This document shows positions 27,482-37,737 of a stretch of DNA of 64,000 bases, one piece after another; the stretch's first letter is position 1; the number at the start of each line of letters is the position of its first letter. Source of the DNA: Halodesulfovibrio sp. (GTDB lineage: Bacteria; Desulfobacterota; Desulfovibrionia; Desulfovibrionales; Desulfovibrionaceae); contig NZ_JADMLB010000050.1 in NCBI RefSeq assembly GCF_015482765.1, forward strand, positions 92,400-156,399, in the 5' to 3' direction. A model generated the notes under the pieces. The model was not told the DNA's origin and searched no databases. It saw nothing but the letters and a program-made list of their open reading frames with translations. A program made the position numbers and the translations under genes.

Positions 27482-29965
27482 TCACAACATGCAGCAATGC
27501 ATTGATATCAAAGTCTTTACGCTATTAGCATCCGGTAGCTCCATCGCTTCCAATGCAACCTCTCTGGCATCAGCAGTCACAATTGTCCGAATCAAATCCT
27601 TTGTCTGCTCCAATGAGGTCGCCGATACCGCAAGCGAATCCACTCCCAAGCCTACAAGCACAAACACAGCTTGCAAATTACTTGTAATCTCACCACCAAC
27701 GCTCACCGGAATTTCTGCATCATGAGCAATGCGGATTATGTCACGAACAATTCTAAGTATCGCGGGATGTAATTCTGTATACTCAGTACCAAGAACAGAA
27801 TTTTTTGCGTCATACACCATGACATACCGAGCGAGATCATCTCCGCCTAAAACAAAGAAATCTGCTTCACGCGCTAATTGATCAGCCAAAAATACTGATG
27901 ACGGCACTTCAATAACAACACCGACCTCCACATTAGCAGCACAAGGTACGCCTTCCTTTTTCAGCATCGCCCGCGCTTCATTTATGATTCCATAAACTTC
28001 GCGTAACTCTGTCAATTGAGAAACCATGGGGATCAGCATTTTGATGGGGTACGCGGCAGCTGTACGCAAAAGAGCCTTAACCTGTTCTAAGAACATACTC
28101 TTATGGGCAAGACTGTATCGTACGCCTCGTTTATCAAAACAAATGTTACGCTCTGTCGAATCACTCTCCAGATACGGCAACGCATTTTCTCCACCTAAGT
28201 CTGCCGTTGCAATAACAAGCGGCTCTCCTTCCAGCAGCCCAGCCGCTGTAGAATAAACACGGTACTGTTCTTCTTCTGAGGGTGCACTGTCTCTGTTCAA
28301 ATACAAATATTCAGTACGCAAAATGCCAATACCATCCGCACCGGCTATTAGAGAATCCTGTATGGTATCAGCAGAGTTAACGTTAACCTCAACGCGCACA
28401 CTCTTTCCGTCACGAGTAACAGCAGGCTCAACGGCCTTTGAACGAATTTCCTGTAAATGCTCGTCCCATTGAGCACGCAACTGTGCAATTTTCTCTCGCT
28501 GTCTTGAATCCGGAGAAATCCACACCTCGCCGGTCGAGCCATTCAATCCGACAATATCTCCGTTTAACAATGATTCCACCAATGCTTTTACACCGGCTAC
28601 TGCCGGAATCTTAAGAGCACGCGCAAACACGGCAACATGAGATGTTGCGCCGCCTTCCTGCGTCACAATGCCAAGCACCTTCTCTTTATCAAGATCAACC
28701 ATGTCGGATGGACCAAGGTCGCTCGCAACAAGAATAGATGGCTCTGTTATCTCCGGCCCATGAAATTCTTCTCCTGTAAGAGCGCGTAACACCCGAGCGC
28801 CTACATCCAGAACATCTGCTGCTCTTCCACGTACATACTCATTCTGAAGAGTACGATATCGTTCCATTGTCTTTTCAATGGTCTCTGCCCATGCAGACTC
28901 TGCATTGTATTTAGACTTGGTCATCAAATCGTGAGCTGAGCACGTGATATACGGGTCATCAAGCAACATACTGTGTAACGCAAAAAACTCTGCCTCCTCT
29001 GCGGAATCTGCACTGCCAGAAGCTTTATGTTCAAGCTCTGCCAATTCAATCCGTGCCATAGCAATTGCTTCAGCTAAGCGCACCATTTCGCCTTCAGAAT
29101 CCGCAACAGTTGTCCGTTCAATTTCCGGTAGCGTTGGTCTGTACCAGACAATAGGCCCCAATGCGCTCCCGGGAGCGGCCGCAATGCCACCTTGAGACAT
29201 ACTTGCACCACGCAGTCGAAAGTCCGGTTTATCTACATCACCAAAGTTCTCACTTGCCAATGCCAGCAAAGCAGAAAGGGCATCTTTAGAATCAGCCCCT
29301 TGCGCCCTGAATTGAACTGTCTCCCCCTGTTGTACCGTAAGCATGGTGACTTGGTTCAACGAGCGAGCATTCGCGCTTTCCGATCCACGAATAAGCCAAA
29401 CATCTGCAACATACCCGCCCAATGTTCCGGCTATACGTGCTGCGGGACGAGCATGAAGCCCCAGCTGATTAGGAATAACAATAGAAATTTCTTCGCTTTT
29501 ATCCCGTGGAGGCGGCATTTCTTTGTTTTTTGTTGCAGCATACAAACCATCAGAATCTATGCCTAGCCGCTTGGCTTTTGTAGGAATAATTGAAGCAATT
29601 TCTTTTAAAATTGTTTCTATATTTTCCCCCAAAGAAATTTGAACGGCTGCAGCAAGAGAGCCCTCCACGAATGGTGCAGGACTTAAAAATACATTTTTTT
29701 GCTCATCATCGGGAAGTAAATCAACGGCAGTCTCCGCAGTGATCACAGCGCTGCCGAAATCCATAAGAACGATCACGCCATCACCCTGCTGTGCTGTTTC
29801 TATCGCACTCAACACGACAAGCGGATTCGTTCCAATTGGGTTATCGTCATCGCCCGAACCTGCAGCCACAACAACCGGAACAGTGCCCTGTGTCATTTGT
29901 TCAACAACATCAAGAATACCGGAGACAAGGCGCTTGCTATGGGAAACTAAGACTAAACCAACCAT
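27482..29965 (-). CDS. dhaM: PTS-dependent dihydroxyacetone kinase phosphoryl donor DhaM, fused EIIA-HPr-EI
   Basis: 827 residues in three phosphotransfer modules. Residues 1-130 are the mannose-type EIIA domain with the acceptor His9 (GLVLVSHS); 157-245 are HPr with His171 (QLGLHARPAA); about 255-827 are enzyme I with His443 (GGATSHVAVFARA) and a C-terminal PEP-binding barrel (LRTEYLYLNRD, FVLGGDDLARYVMVYD). It relays phosphate from PEP to DhaL-bound ADP. Being self-contained, it needs no general PTS. Third gene of dhaK-dhaL-dhaM. The protein ends in MHCCML, an odd Cys pair. Confidence 0.95.
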   Translation of the reverse strand: MVGLVLVSHSKRLVSGILDVVEQMTQGTVPVVVAAGSGDDDNPIGTNPLVVLSAIETAQQGDGVIVLMDFGSAVITAETAVDLLPDDEQKNVFLSPAPFVEGSLAAAVQISLGENIETILKEIASIIPTKAKRLGIDSDGLYAATKNKEMPPPRDKSEEISIVIPNQLGLHARPAARIAGTLGGYVADVWLIRGSESANARSLNQVTMLTVQQGETVQFRAQGADSKDALSALLALASENFGDVDKPDFRLRGASMSQGGIAAAPGSALGPIVWYRPTLPEIERTTVADSEGEMVRLAEAIAMARIELAELEHKASGSADSAEEAEFFALHSMLLDDPYITCSAHDLMTKSKYNAESAWAETIEKTMERYRTLQNEYVRGRAADVLDVGARVLRALTGEEFHGPEITEPSILVASDLGPSDMVDLDKEKVLGIVTQEGGATSHVAVFARALKIPAVAGVKALVESLLNGDIVGLNGSTGEVWISPDSRQREKIAQLRAQWDEHLQEIRSKAVEPAVTRDGKSVRVEVNVNSADTIQDSLIAGADGIGILRTEYLYLNRDSAPSEEEQYRVYSTAAGLLEGEPLVIATADLGGENALPYLESDSTERNICFDKRGVRYSLAHKSMFLEQVKALLRTAAAYPIKMLIPMVSQLTELREVYGIINEARAMLKKEGVPCAANVEVGVVIEVPSSVFLADQLAREADFFVLGGDDLARYVMVYDAKNSVLGTEYTELHPAILRIVRDIIRIAHDAEIPVSVGGEITSNLQAVFVLVGLGVDSLAVSATSLEQTKDLIRTIVTADAREVALEAMELPDANSVKTLISMHCCML

Positions 29966-29969
29966 AGTA

Positions 29970-30611
29970 TTACTCTCTTATACTCTCATACAACGCATTA
30001 ATCAGATAATAGGATGATGTCGCGCCGGGGTCCTGATGCCCGATACTTCGTTCGCCAAGATAGCTGGCACGACCTTTTCGAGCCAGCATAGGAATTGTTG
30101 CTTTCATACCTACCTCCGCAGCACAGACGCAGGCAGCCAAAATCTCAACAAATTCCATTTCAGCTTCCAGACACAATTCGTACTCCCGCAAAACGGGCGC
30201 CCAAACATCATACATAGTCTTATCATTTTCTTCTGTTCTTCCTCGGGCAACAAGCCCTTCCACTCCTGCATCAAAAAAAGTCAGAACAGCCGAAGCATCA
30301 AGAGCTTCTGAGGTTCCAACGGTTGCTGCGCCTTTCAAAAAAAGCGTTCCGTATAAGGGCCCGCTCGCTCCCCCTACAGTCGAAAGCAGCACCATGCCCG
30401 CATGTTTAAATATTTCCTGCAAGGTCATGGCACCCATCACCGGTAATTCAAGAGCTAATTTTCCAAACCCTCTGTTCATATTAATACCATGATCCCCATC
30501 ACCAATTGCTGCATCTAAAAGATGCAGCTCCTGCTTATGTTCCGCCATGGCATCTGCGGATTTTTCAAACCAGATCAACACATTCTTTTTAGTCAGCATT
30601 GCTCGTTCCAC
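29970..30611 (-). CDS. dhaL: Dihydroxyacetone kinase ADP-binding subunit DhaL
   Basis: 213 residues, all-helical. The Mg-ADP-binding motif AAIGDGDHGINMNRGF and the second block TVGGASGPLYGTLFLKGA are the DhaL signatures, and QDPGATS ends the nucleotide loop. The frame begins at GTG 30611, overlapping dhaK by 23 bases; ATG 30599 (MLTKKN) is an equally good start. Translation is probably coupled to dhaK. It carries ADP permanently and passes phosphate from DhaM to dihydroxyacetone on DhaK. Confidence 0.94.
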   Translation of the reverse strand: MERAMLTKKNVLIWFEKSADAMAEHKQELHLLDAAIGDGDHGINMNRGFGKLALELPVMGAMTLQEIFKHAGMVLLSTVGGASGPLYGTLFLKGAATVGTSEALDASAVLTFFDAGVEGLVARGRTEENDKTMYDVWAPVLREYELCLEAEMEFVEILAACVCAAEVGMKATIPMLARKGRASYLGERSIGHQDPGATSSYYLINALYESIRE

Positions 30612-31695
30612 ATGATGTTACATCATCACAAGAAGGAAAACACAGTCCCGGTGTAACCGCACGGGCATCCCATAATCTTACCATCTCATCATCAGCACGC
30701 AGCATAGTTATTGAGCACCCCTGCATCTCCAATGATGATATGTACGTCCCAACCAGATTCCGTTTAATACTCACACCTTTTTCATCACACAGCTCTGCGA
30801 ATTTTCGGTATACACCATACAGTTCGCCAGGCGGTGTACCGCCCATTCCATTTACAAGCACAATAAACGACTCACCACGGGAAAACGGTGTGCTTACCAA
30901 CTGTACGTCCTCCCATTCACCGGAAGCTGAATTCATTTCACGAGCAACACGTACATATTCTGGATCTGAAAAAATATGTTCAACCATCAACTCGACAAGG
31001 ATATCTACTGACGCCATGCACCTACGCTCTACGCCCTGCTCACCATGAATCCCAATACCCAGTTCGATCTCATCATTATCCAGCAAAAACGTTGTCTCAC
31101 CTGCTTCTGGTATAATGCATGAACTCAGTGCGACCCCCATGGAACGACCATTTTGATTTATCCGCCTGCAAAGATCAGCGCATGCTCCTAAAGAATACCC
31201 TGCCTGAGCCGCTGCGCCTACAATTTTTTCCGCAAGTACTGTAAGACCTACCCCACGTCTCCCTGAGGTGTGCCCACCGCCTTTCACGGCCACATCATCA
31301 TCAATCAAAATGCATTGAACCTGAATACCGTCCATTTTGCACAGCTCGGCAGATGTTTCAAAATTAAGCACATCTCCTGTATAATTCTTAACAATAAACA
31401 ACACGCCGGCACCTCTATCAACATGCTTTGCACACTCATACATCTGATCTGGGGTGGGCGATGTGAAAATTTCTCCAGGGCAGGCACCATCCAACATACC
31501 GAACCCGACGTACCCGCAATGAAGCGGATCATGTCCACTTCCTCCACCTGAGACCACCGCAACCTTGCCTTGAGGAATATCCTTTCGACATACATACCGT
31601 GGCGCCAAGCTTAAATGAAGCTCCGGATGTGCTGCTGCCAGCCCAAGCAATTGTTCATTCACCACATCAGAGGGATTATTAATAAGCTTTTTCAT
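30589..31695 (-). CDS. dhaK: Dihydroxyacetone kinase substrate-binding subunit DhaK
   Basis: 368 residues from ATG 31695, chosen because CCGGAG lies seven bases upstream and MKKLINNP is the family N terminus (the frame extends to 31725). Dihydroxyacetone is bound as a hemiaminal to the His in GIGIHGEQG (His217 in this numbering). GGSGHDPLHCGYVGFGML and IVKNYTGDVLNFETSAE are typical. It lacks the ATP-using C-terminal domain, which confirms the PEP-dependent type. First gene of the dha operon; the unit would phosphorylate dihydroxyacetone to the glycolytic triose phosphate. Confidence 0.95.
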   Translation of the reverse strand: MKKLINNPSDVVNEQLLGLAAAHPELHLSLAPRYVCRKDIPQGKVAVVSGGGSGHDPLHCGYVGFGMLDGACPGEIFTSPTPDQMYECAKHVDRGAGVLFIVKNYTGDVLNFETSAELCKMDGIQVQCILIDDDVAVKGGGHTSGRRGVGLTVLAEKIVGAAAQAGYSLGACADLCRRINQNGRSMGVALSSCIIPEAGETTFLLDNDEIELGIGIHGEQGVERRCMASVDILVELMVEHIFSDPEYVRVAREMNSASGEWEDVQLVSTPFSRGESFIVLVNGMGGTPPGELYGVYRKFAELCDEKGVSIKRNLVGTYISSLEMQGCSITMLRADDEMVRLWDARAVTPGLCFPSCDDVTSCGTSNAD

Positions 31696-31804
31696 GAGAA
31701 TCTCCGGAGTTAACTGAAGGTGCATCTTTACAAGAGACAGCTATACTACCATGGATGTTCACACGAAATCGTGGATTATCTGCTCCTTTTCTAGAAATAA
31801 TCCA

Positions 31805-31838
31805 CAAAAAAGGGCTGCCCGCGGAACGGACAGCCCAA
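31805..31838 (-). terminator. Terminator of the EamA gene
   Basis: GGGCTG / CAGCCC with inner CCG/CGG; minus-strand T-run of six to seven. Confidence 0.85.
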
Positions 31839-31854
31839 TTGTTTCTAAAGCACA

Positions 31855-32736
31855 CTATGCTTTGTTGTTGGCTGAGTTGGTTAAATATACACCTGTAACA
31901 ACCAGCGATACCCCTGCAAGCAAGGATATCGACAACGGTTCTCCAAGAAAGAACCATCCCGAAAGAATAGCTGCAACCGGAACAAAGTTAATGAAAACAG
32001 AAGCTCTAGATGCACCTATCTCGTTAATTGCCTCATAAAACCATGTAAAACCAACCACAGTTCCCAACACACCCAGATAAAGAATGCACATAAAATGAGA
32101 AACTGTATAACTGGCAAAGTCTCCTACCAAGCCTTCATATAAGGCAAAGGGAAACAACATGATTGTCCCTGTAATGCAAGAATAGGTAATTGCAGCATGC
32201 GGTGTTAAAAAGCCCATCATACGTTTTCCTAACAAAGAATAGGCAATCCAACTGGCTACACCACCAAAAATCGCTAAATCCCCGCTGCTGAGCCCTCCGG
32301 AAAATAATGAAACCGGATCTCCACGAGAAATTGCAATAGTAGCTCCAGTTACAGAAAGGCATATCCCCACCCCCTTACGCGGCGTCAACTTTTCTCCAAA
32401 AAAGAGCGCTGCAAGCAAGGTTATGAAGATCGGATTTGTTGAAACAATAACTGCAGCCCTGCCGGCAGGTACTGTCTGCAATCCAGTAAAAAAGAATGCG
32501 TTATAGGCGAAGACGCCGGTTGCCCCTAAAAGGCAGACGCCGACCCATCCTTTTTTATCCAGAACAGGCAATCCACCGGCTCGTGAGTACATAAACCAAA
32601 CAAGACAGATTGATGCTGTTAAAAAGCGCAAGAACGCAGCGGAGAATGCCCCCATTCCACCTGCAAGCATACGACCTGCTACGAATGTGCCTCCCCAAAA
32701 AAACGCGGTCATGATTAACTTTCCATACACCATCAT
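31855..32736 (-). CDS. DMT superfamily transporter, EamA family
   Basis: 293 residues with ten membrane helices in two five-helix EamA repeats. MTAFFWGGTFVAGRMLAGG at the start and the first-repeat end (FFGEKLTPRKGVGICLSVTG) are matched by the second repeat (FFLGEPLSISLLAGVSLVVTG), as expected for the internal duplication. A GGGAGAG ribosome site precedes the ATG. Such proteins export metabolites or amino acids; the substrate cannot be deduced. The acyltransferase gene lies 22 bases upstream on the same strand, so the two may be co-transcribed. Confidence 0.88.
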   Translation of the reverse strand: MMVYGKLIMTAFFWGGTFVAGRMLAGGMGAFSAAFLRFLTASICLVWFMYSRAGGLPVLDKKGWVGVCLLGATGVFAYNAFFFTGLQTVPAGRAAVIVSTNPIFITLLAALFFGEKLTPRKGVGICLSVTGATIAISRGDPVSLFSGGLSSGDLAIFGGVASWIAYSLLGKRMMGFLTPHAAITYSCITGTIMLFPFALYEGLVGDFASYTVSHFMCILYLGVLGTVVGFTWFYEAINEIGASRASVFINFVPVAAILSGWFFLGEPLSISLLAGVSLVVTGVYLTNSANNKA

Positions 32737-32758
32737 TTCTGTTTCTCTCCCTCAAATG

Positions 32759-33871
32759 TTAAAACATGCGCTTTAACCCCGGAGCCTTACGCAAAACATT
32801 TGCAGTAAGGAACCAGCAACCAGCCATGGTTACAGTAAAGATCAAAGCAGCCTTTGTATAAATTGACCATCCAACCGGAATAAGCGCGTAAACAGACCAA
32901 TACGCTATCAGTCCGTGCAGGTAATAAATCCCGTAGGAATTCCTTGCTGCTGAGCTCCAGAACCGTCCGTTTCCGTTAATCCATGTTTTAAAGACAGCCA
33001 ACCCTGCCATAAGGAAAGCAAAGCAGTACACCGAAAAGATACACGCCAAATAGAACTGACGTTCCATCAGCGGCACTTGTGAAGTTGCAAAAGCTAATTT
33101 CACATTGATGTAGATAACCATTGCTACGAGCAGAAGAGGAACCCAGAAACGTTTACGGGGAGAATATCCGCCCTCAATAAACCAATTAGACTTCCACGCC
33201 CAGATTCCTAAGCTGAAGTACAGTATCTGCATGACAATACGTTCCTGTTGGAACGAAATGAGGTAGGTAAAAAACCAGCCATCAAGAGGATAAAACTGTA
33301 ACGCAATAAAAAACGTTGTTCCTGTCACAACGATAAACATCGGGAAGAGCCATAACGGCACCTTTTTGGTTACCCGCTTGCTGTTGCGCAATGCCGGCAC
33401 ACATTTCCAAACGAGAGCCAGACCGACAAACATCCAGAACAACGTTGAAAGGAACCAGTAAACTGAGTGCTGAAACGCTTCTGTCCAAAAAGTTTTTGTG
33501 TAGAAGGTAAAGAAATCTACCGGAACATTCCTCGTAAACGGAATCATAAATGCTGTATGTGGGACAATAAAGACAATGGCAATTAACCATGGTAGGAAAA
33601 TACGCCATATTTTTTGTTCCAGAAAAACATTCAGACCGTGCCTGTTAAGCGACGGCAGCGCAAAATACCCTGCAATGAAGAACATCACGTGCATAATCGG
33701 CACGTCAGACAATGCAACAATCATGGTAAAAAAGATACTGCGCTCTGGATCTACCACGTACCACCATGAAGGAGCATACATCATATAGGACAGTGATACA
33801 TGCATCAAAACAACGATAAAAATAACAGTCGCACGAAAATTATCTAAAAAATATAAACGACTGCTCTTCAT
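32759..33871 (-). CDS. Acyltransferase family 3 membrane protein (OafA/MdoC-like)
   Basis: 370 residues, ten or more membrane helices. The start YFLDNFRATVIFIVVLMHVSLS carries the family His in helix 1, and MFFIAGYFALPSL resembles the FFxxGF stretch of acyltransferase-3 proteins. Such enzymes move acetyl or succinyl groups to glycans or lipids at the inner membrane. The open frame runs to 33919, but AAGGAGGT seven bases before ATG 33871 is a near-perfect ribosome site and sets the start. No glycan genes adjoin, so the acceptor is unknown. Confidence 0.8.
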   Translation of the reverse strand: MKSSRLYFLDNFRATVIFIVVLMHVSLSYMMYAPSWWYVVDPERSIFFTMIVALSDVPIMHVMFFIAGYFALPSLNRHGLNVFLEQKIWRIFLPWLIAIVFIVPHTAFMIPFTRNVPVDFFTFYTKTFWTEAFQHSVYWFLSTLFWMFVGLALVWKCVPALRNSKRVTKKVPLWLFPMFIVVTGTTFFIALQFYPLDGWFFTYLISFQQERIVMQILYFSLGIWAWKSNWFIEGGYSPRKRFWVPLLLVAMVIYINVKLAFATSQVPLMERQFYLACIFSVYCFAFLMAGLAVFKTWINGNGRFWSSAARNSYGIYYLHGLIAYWSVYALIPVGWSIYTKAALIFTVTMAGCWFLTANVLRKAPGLKRMF

Positions 33872-34044
33872 AAAACACCTCCTTGTCTCACATCTATTTT
33901 TGCACCTCTTCCACCACAAAAGAGAAAGTGCCCCTCCTTACACACCTACTTGCTATAAAAGAATAAAAGACTCACGAGCAAGTTATTTTTTATTTTTCAC
34001 TGTTTTTTCAGTTTGTTACAAAAATAACGTGTCGTTACACAAAA

Positions 34045-34085
34045 ACAAAAAAGCGTGCTTTGTTTGCTAGGAAACAAAGCACGCT
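34045..34085 (-). terminator. Terminator of the TauE/SafE gene
   Basis: AGCGTGCTTTGTTT / AAACAAAGCACGCT, 14 bp; minus-strand T-rich tail. Confidence 0.85.
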
Positions 34086-34205
34086 AAGAATAAAGCTCAT
34101 ATCGCGGACGAAAAAAACTACGATCAGCAGCAATCACCGTAGCTAGACGGATAATTACTTTTATTCATCAACATATACGACGTAAATTTTATTAATTTTA
34201 AGATG

Positions 34206-34952
34206 TTACGCAAGCGCAGCAAATTGTGTAACAGCACTCTTCAAAATAATGCAGGCCATAAACGCAAGCATACCGAAAAGCACCTTTCTGTATGTAAATT
34301 CACCTATTCTCCTAGAAAAGAGCACGCCAAGTCGCACTCCTATCAAAACCGAAGGAGCCGCAGCAGCAAACATCAGGACAGTTTCTTTAGTCTGAATTCC
34401 AGCATATGTTTGTAAAGAAATTACGAGAATACCGGACACAATGAAATAACTGGCAATTCCTGCTTTTACAGTGTCTTTTGCCCAGCCTGCAAGTGACGTA
34501 TAGACGATGGTCGGCGGCCCGCCCATACCAATTGAAGAACTGATTGCTGTGGAACAAAACCCAGCAACAACGCCCCACCCTTTATGAATAACCTTCTGCT
34601 GCTTTCCTTCAAAGAAAAGTCCCCACAAGGCATAGATAAGCAAAAAGACTCCCATTCCAAGCTTAAGATAATGAGCAGGCAACTCCTGCATCATGGAAAT
34701 CCCTACGAATGCTCCGGGTACAGTTCCCACATAAATCGGCTTGAGACGGTCAAAATCAATATGCTTACGGTACGTCCACACCATTTGAATACATAAAGCC
34801 ACACCTAAAATAGTACAACTCGGCACAGCAAGTCGCAAAGGAACCATTGAGGTTACAAGCGGCATAGCAATAAGTGCAGCACCAAATCCGGCGATACCAT
34901 TAATAAAACCACCGATGCCCCAGCACAGTGCTACAAAAAGCAAATGTTCCAT
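34206..34952 (-). CDS. TSUP (TauE/SafE) family membrane transporter
   Basis: 248 residues with about eight membrane helices in two repeats: GGFINGIAGFGAALIAMPLV in the first and STAISSSIGMGGPPTIVY in the second, the paired conserved glycine loops of the TauE/SafE family. Members export sulfite, sulfoacetate or related organosulfur anions. In a sulfate reducer a sulfur-anion role would fit, but that is inference. CGGAG precedes the ATG. Single-gene unit. Confidence 0.88.
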   Translation of the reverse strand: MEHLLFVALCWGIGGFINGIAGFGAALIAMPLVTSMVPLRLAVPSCTILGVALCIQMVWTYRKHIDFDRLKPIYVGTVPGAFVGISMMQELPAHYLKLGMGVFLLIYALWGLFFEGKQQKVIHKGWGVVAGFCSTAISSSIGMGGPPTIVYTSLAGWAKDTVKAGIASYFIVSGILVISLQTYAGIQTKETVLMFAAAAPSVLIGVRLGVLFSRRIGEFTYRKVLFGMLAFMACIILKSAVTQFAALA

Positions 34953-35219
34953 TATATACTCCGTCGCCTGAACTTCATCAGGCCGTTAATAACTGCGAGC
35001 ACTTTGGGATAAAAAAGGTAAAATGTTAAATACTAATTTATGAGATTTGTCATAGCTTAAAACTATGGATACGTATCATCTGAACGTAACAAAACAAGAG
35101 CTCAGATTTTTATCTAATGCTGCCAAGATGCTATAAAGAGATGCCCTGCAAGGGTGGACAACGCCCCTTCATCATGCCAAAGCACACATACTATTTCATA
35201 AAAATAAAGGCATTAAACA

Positions 35220-35978
35220 ATGTACGTATTATTTGCAGCAATCACTGGTCTCATTTTAGGAAGTTTTTACTCTGTTTGCGTAAGTCGTTACGGGACAGAA
35301 GCTTCCATTTTTTATCCCGTCCGATCTCAATGTCCAAACTGCAAGGTACCGTTAGGTATTTCTGAAAATATTCCCCTCGTTAGTTTTCTGATACAAAAAG
35401 GGCACTGCAAACATTGCCACACTAAAATTTCACTGTTCTATCCGTCACTGGAACTCATATCTATGGTATGGAGTATTCTGGCAATATCAGGTGCTTCCAG
35501 CTATGCTGAATGGCTTCTTTTGCTACTTATCGGGGGCATCTGTATCGTTGCTTCTGCTATTGACTTACGGACATTTATTCTTCCAGATGTACTAACCTAT
35601 TCCGGTGCTATTATCGTTCTTGCTGCAAGCTACACCGGCATCCTTCATGTCGATTTTCGACAAGCACTTCTAGGCGGCTCTATTGGAGCCTTTTCCATGT
35701 GGGCAATAGCCGCACTCTACAAATTAATACGCAAACGTGACGGGCTGGGACTTGGCGATGTAAAATTTATGTTAATGCTCGGAGCAATGACAGGGATACA
35801 TCAACTTTCAACATTCATCCTCATCGCCAGTATCTGCGCCCTTCTCTTCACACTCATCACGACGAAAGGATCTTCCAATATTTCTACACGATACATACCA
35901 TTTGGCCCATTCCTCGCCGTAGGAGCCGGTATTACGTACTTGTACGGAGAACAGATAACGTTCTTTCTACGCCATTAA
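35220..35978 (+). CDS. Type IV prepilin peptidase / N-methyltransferase (A24 family)
   Basis: 252 residues. Signature features of PilD/GspO: the cytoplasmic N-terminal domain with two Cys pairs (SQCPNCKVPLG and GHCKHCHTKIS), and the two catalytic aspartates in SAIDLRTFILPD and GLGLGDVKFMLMLGA. About seven to eight membrane helices. It cleaves prepilin leader peptides and methylates the new N terminus. No pilin or secretion genes adjoin. The ribosome site before ATG 35220 is weak (AAAGGCATTAAACA). Confidence 0.92.
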   Translation: MYVLFAAITGLILGSFYSVCVSRYGTEASIFYPVRSQCPNCKVPLGISENIPLVSFLIQKGHCKHCHTKISLFYPSLELISMVWSILAISGASSYAEWLLLLLIGGICIVASAIDLRTFILPDVLTYSGAIIVLAASYTGILHVDFRQALLGGSIGAFSMWAIAALYKLIRKRDGLGLGDVKFMLMLGAMTGIHQLSTFILIASICALLFTLITTKGSSNISTRYIPFGPFLAVGAGITYLYGEQITFFLRH

Positions 35979-35979
35979 A

Positions 35980-36011
35980 AAACGCTGATGAACCTTCAGT
36001 CCGTCAGCGTT
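35980..36011 (+). terminator. Weak terminator of the prepilin peptidase gene
   Basis: AACGCTGA / TCAGCGTT followed by TTCC only, so efficiency is doubtful. Confidence 0.5.
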
Positions 36012-36132
36012 TCCTTACATTTTTTATTAGAATTAAACATATTATCGAGGAACATGGTCTATATTCCGTTTCGACTCTATGATACGGATTATGTTCACTT
36101 CACAAATTTTCATCAAGTAATCCAACCAGATT

Positions 36133-36240
36133 GACAACAACGGAATAGATTATCTGCACCTCTGTCTTTTCCGTTGTTTTTGAATTCCCATTGGGGGATT
36201 CAAAGGCCGTGGGCATACCTTCCCGTTATGCCTGCGGTCT
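36133..36240. repeat. Three successive hairpins downstream of the methyltransferase gene
   Basis: ACAACGGAA / TTCCGTTGT, then TTGAATtCCC / GGGgATTCAA, then GGCCGTGGGCAT / ATGCCTGCGGTC. The last lies three bases from the methyltransferase stop. They may end both converging transcripts. The first is followed by five T on the plus strand. Confidence 0.55.
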
Positions 36241-36242
36241 GT

Positions 36243-37325
36243 TTATTTATGGCATAAGTAGTGACTATTAAAGCCATCTTCTGGAATATCAGTAACCTCG
36301 ACAGAACTAAACCCAGCGGCCTCACATAATGCCAATGCCTGTTCTTTTCCCCACATCATTCCCAGCCCCATCCCATCATTCACCAAGCCAACTGGCATGC
36401 AATGCATTAAACTCACGGTATACAAAAAGGCGCCCATAGGATGATTCTTATTCTGCATGACAGATGAACTTGCTTTGATGTCTACCATAGAAAACACACC
36501 TCCAGACTTGAGCATTAATTGAATATTTTTCAATGCTTCAAAAGGTCTTGTTTGATCATGGATTGCATCAAAAGCCATAATATAGTCAAACTGTTCCGCC
36601 TCAACCACTTCTGCACCGGCATCCTGAAGCGTAAATATCACATTGGTGAGACCTGAAGCAGCAGCGCGTTGTTCAGCTTTGCGAATACTTTTCTCATCAA
36701 TATCAAATCCGACAAATTTTGAATGAGGAAATGCCTGAGCCATCAGGTTCAAAACCAATCCGTCAGCACAACCTATATCACAAACAGTAATCCCCTGATG
36801 CAGTCGCTCTACGATAGCTCCACCCTGAACAGACGGCAGAAAGGTATCAATCAACACCTGCTCATGTTTTGCATTCGCTAGCTCTTCCATAAAGGCATAA
36901 AAGGGCTGATACTGTTCATATCCAACCCCATCACCAGTACGCATTCCAGACTGAATTTCATTAAAAGCACAATGAGTGAGAAGAGGAATCTCCTGAGTAT
37001 ATACGCCCATATTGGAATTGCCTCCGCCCCGGGTTAGAAGCGGTACATATTCCTTTGGCAACATGTAGAACTCGTCATCATCTTCTTCAAAAACTTCGAC
37101 TATTCCTCCTGTGACCATGACTCCCAGCCATTCTTTGAGATAACGCTCGTCTAAACCGCCTTGCATGGCAATTGATTCACACGGGGCAGGTTCATCAAAT
37201 TTTGAAAGAGCTTCAAATGCACCACAGGCATAACCGATGCCCATTGCTGTGTTTAATGCTCCGTAATTCAGGATATCACTCAGTTTTTGACTAAACTGTT
37301 CGGTTTTCTTTGCAGAAGCTTCCAT
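36243..37325 (-). CDS. SAM-dependent methyltransferase with N-terminal winged-helix domain
   Basis: 360 residues. Residues 1-110 look like the winged-helix dimerisation domain common in O-methyltransferase-like proteins (DERYLKEWLGVMVTGGIVEV). Residues about 165-300 are the Rossmann methyltransferase with motif I VCDIGCADGLVLNLMAQ, acidic loop KFVGFDIDE, and FDYIMAFDAIHDQ. The arrangement resembles Rv2258c-type proteins. The frame opens at 37343, but GAGGAGAGGA before ATG 37325 fixes the start. Substrate unknown. Single-gene unit. Confidence 0.8.
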   Translation of the reverse strand: MEASAKKTEQFSQKLSDILNYGALNTAMGIGYACGAFEALSKFDEPAPCESIAMQGGLDERYLKEWLGVMVTGGIVEVFEEDDDEFYMLPKEYVPLLTRGGGNSNMGVYTQEIPLLTHCAFNEIQSGMRTGDGVGYEQYQPFYAFMEELANAKHEQVLIDTFLPSVQGGAIVERLHQGITVCDIGCADGLVLNLMAQAFPHSKFVGFDIDEKSIRKAEQRAAASGLTNVIFTLQDAGAEVVEAEQFDYIMAFDAIHDQTRPFEALKNIQLMLKSGGVFSMVDIKASSSVMQNKNHPMGAFLYTVSLMHCMPVGLVNDGMGLGMMWGKEQALALCEAAGFSSVEVTDIPEDGFNSHYLCHK

Positions 37326-37737
37326 TAGTCCTCTCCTCAACATTGCAGAAAGTACGTAAAAATATTCGGAACAATGGAAGTACCACCTCTCTTACAATGA
37401 CTCAACACACTATAGTTACAAGCAAAAAAACAGAGCAGCCTACTCCTCAATTTTTCTCATGAATACGATAAGAATTTTGAAATAGTTTGAATCGCTTATT
37501 AACTATATATTCATGAAGAAGGGCGACACTTGTACCGCATACAACTCAACGGCTTTCCTGTTTGAACTGATTACAAAATGAAAACTTTCTCTTCTGATTT
37601 TCATTTGAACACACAGTATGTTGAAACTCTGCCCTAGCAACCGTCTTTTATTACACTGTTTTGACAGATCGTTGATACGAATTTTTGTCTTAGTCACCCT
37701 CTGTTAAAGTAACTTAAGCGTTAAGAAGGATACTCCG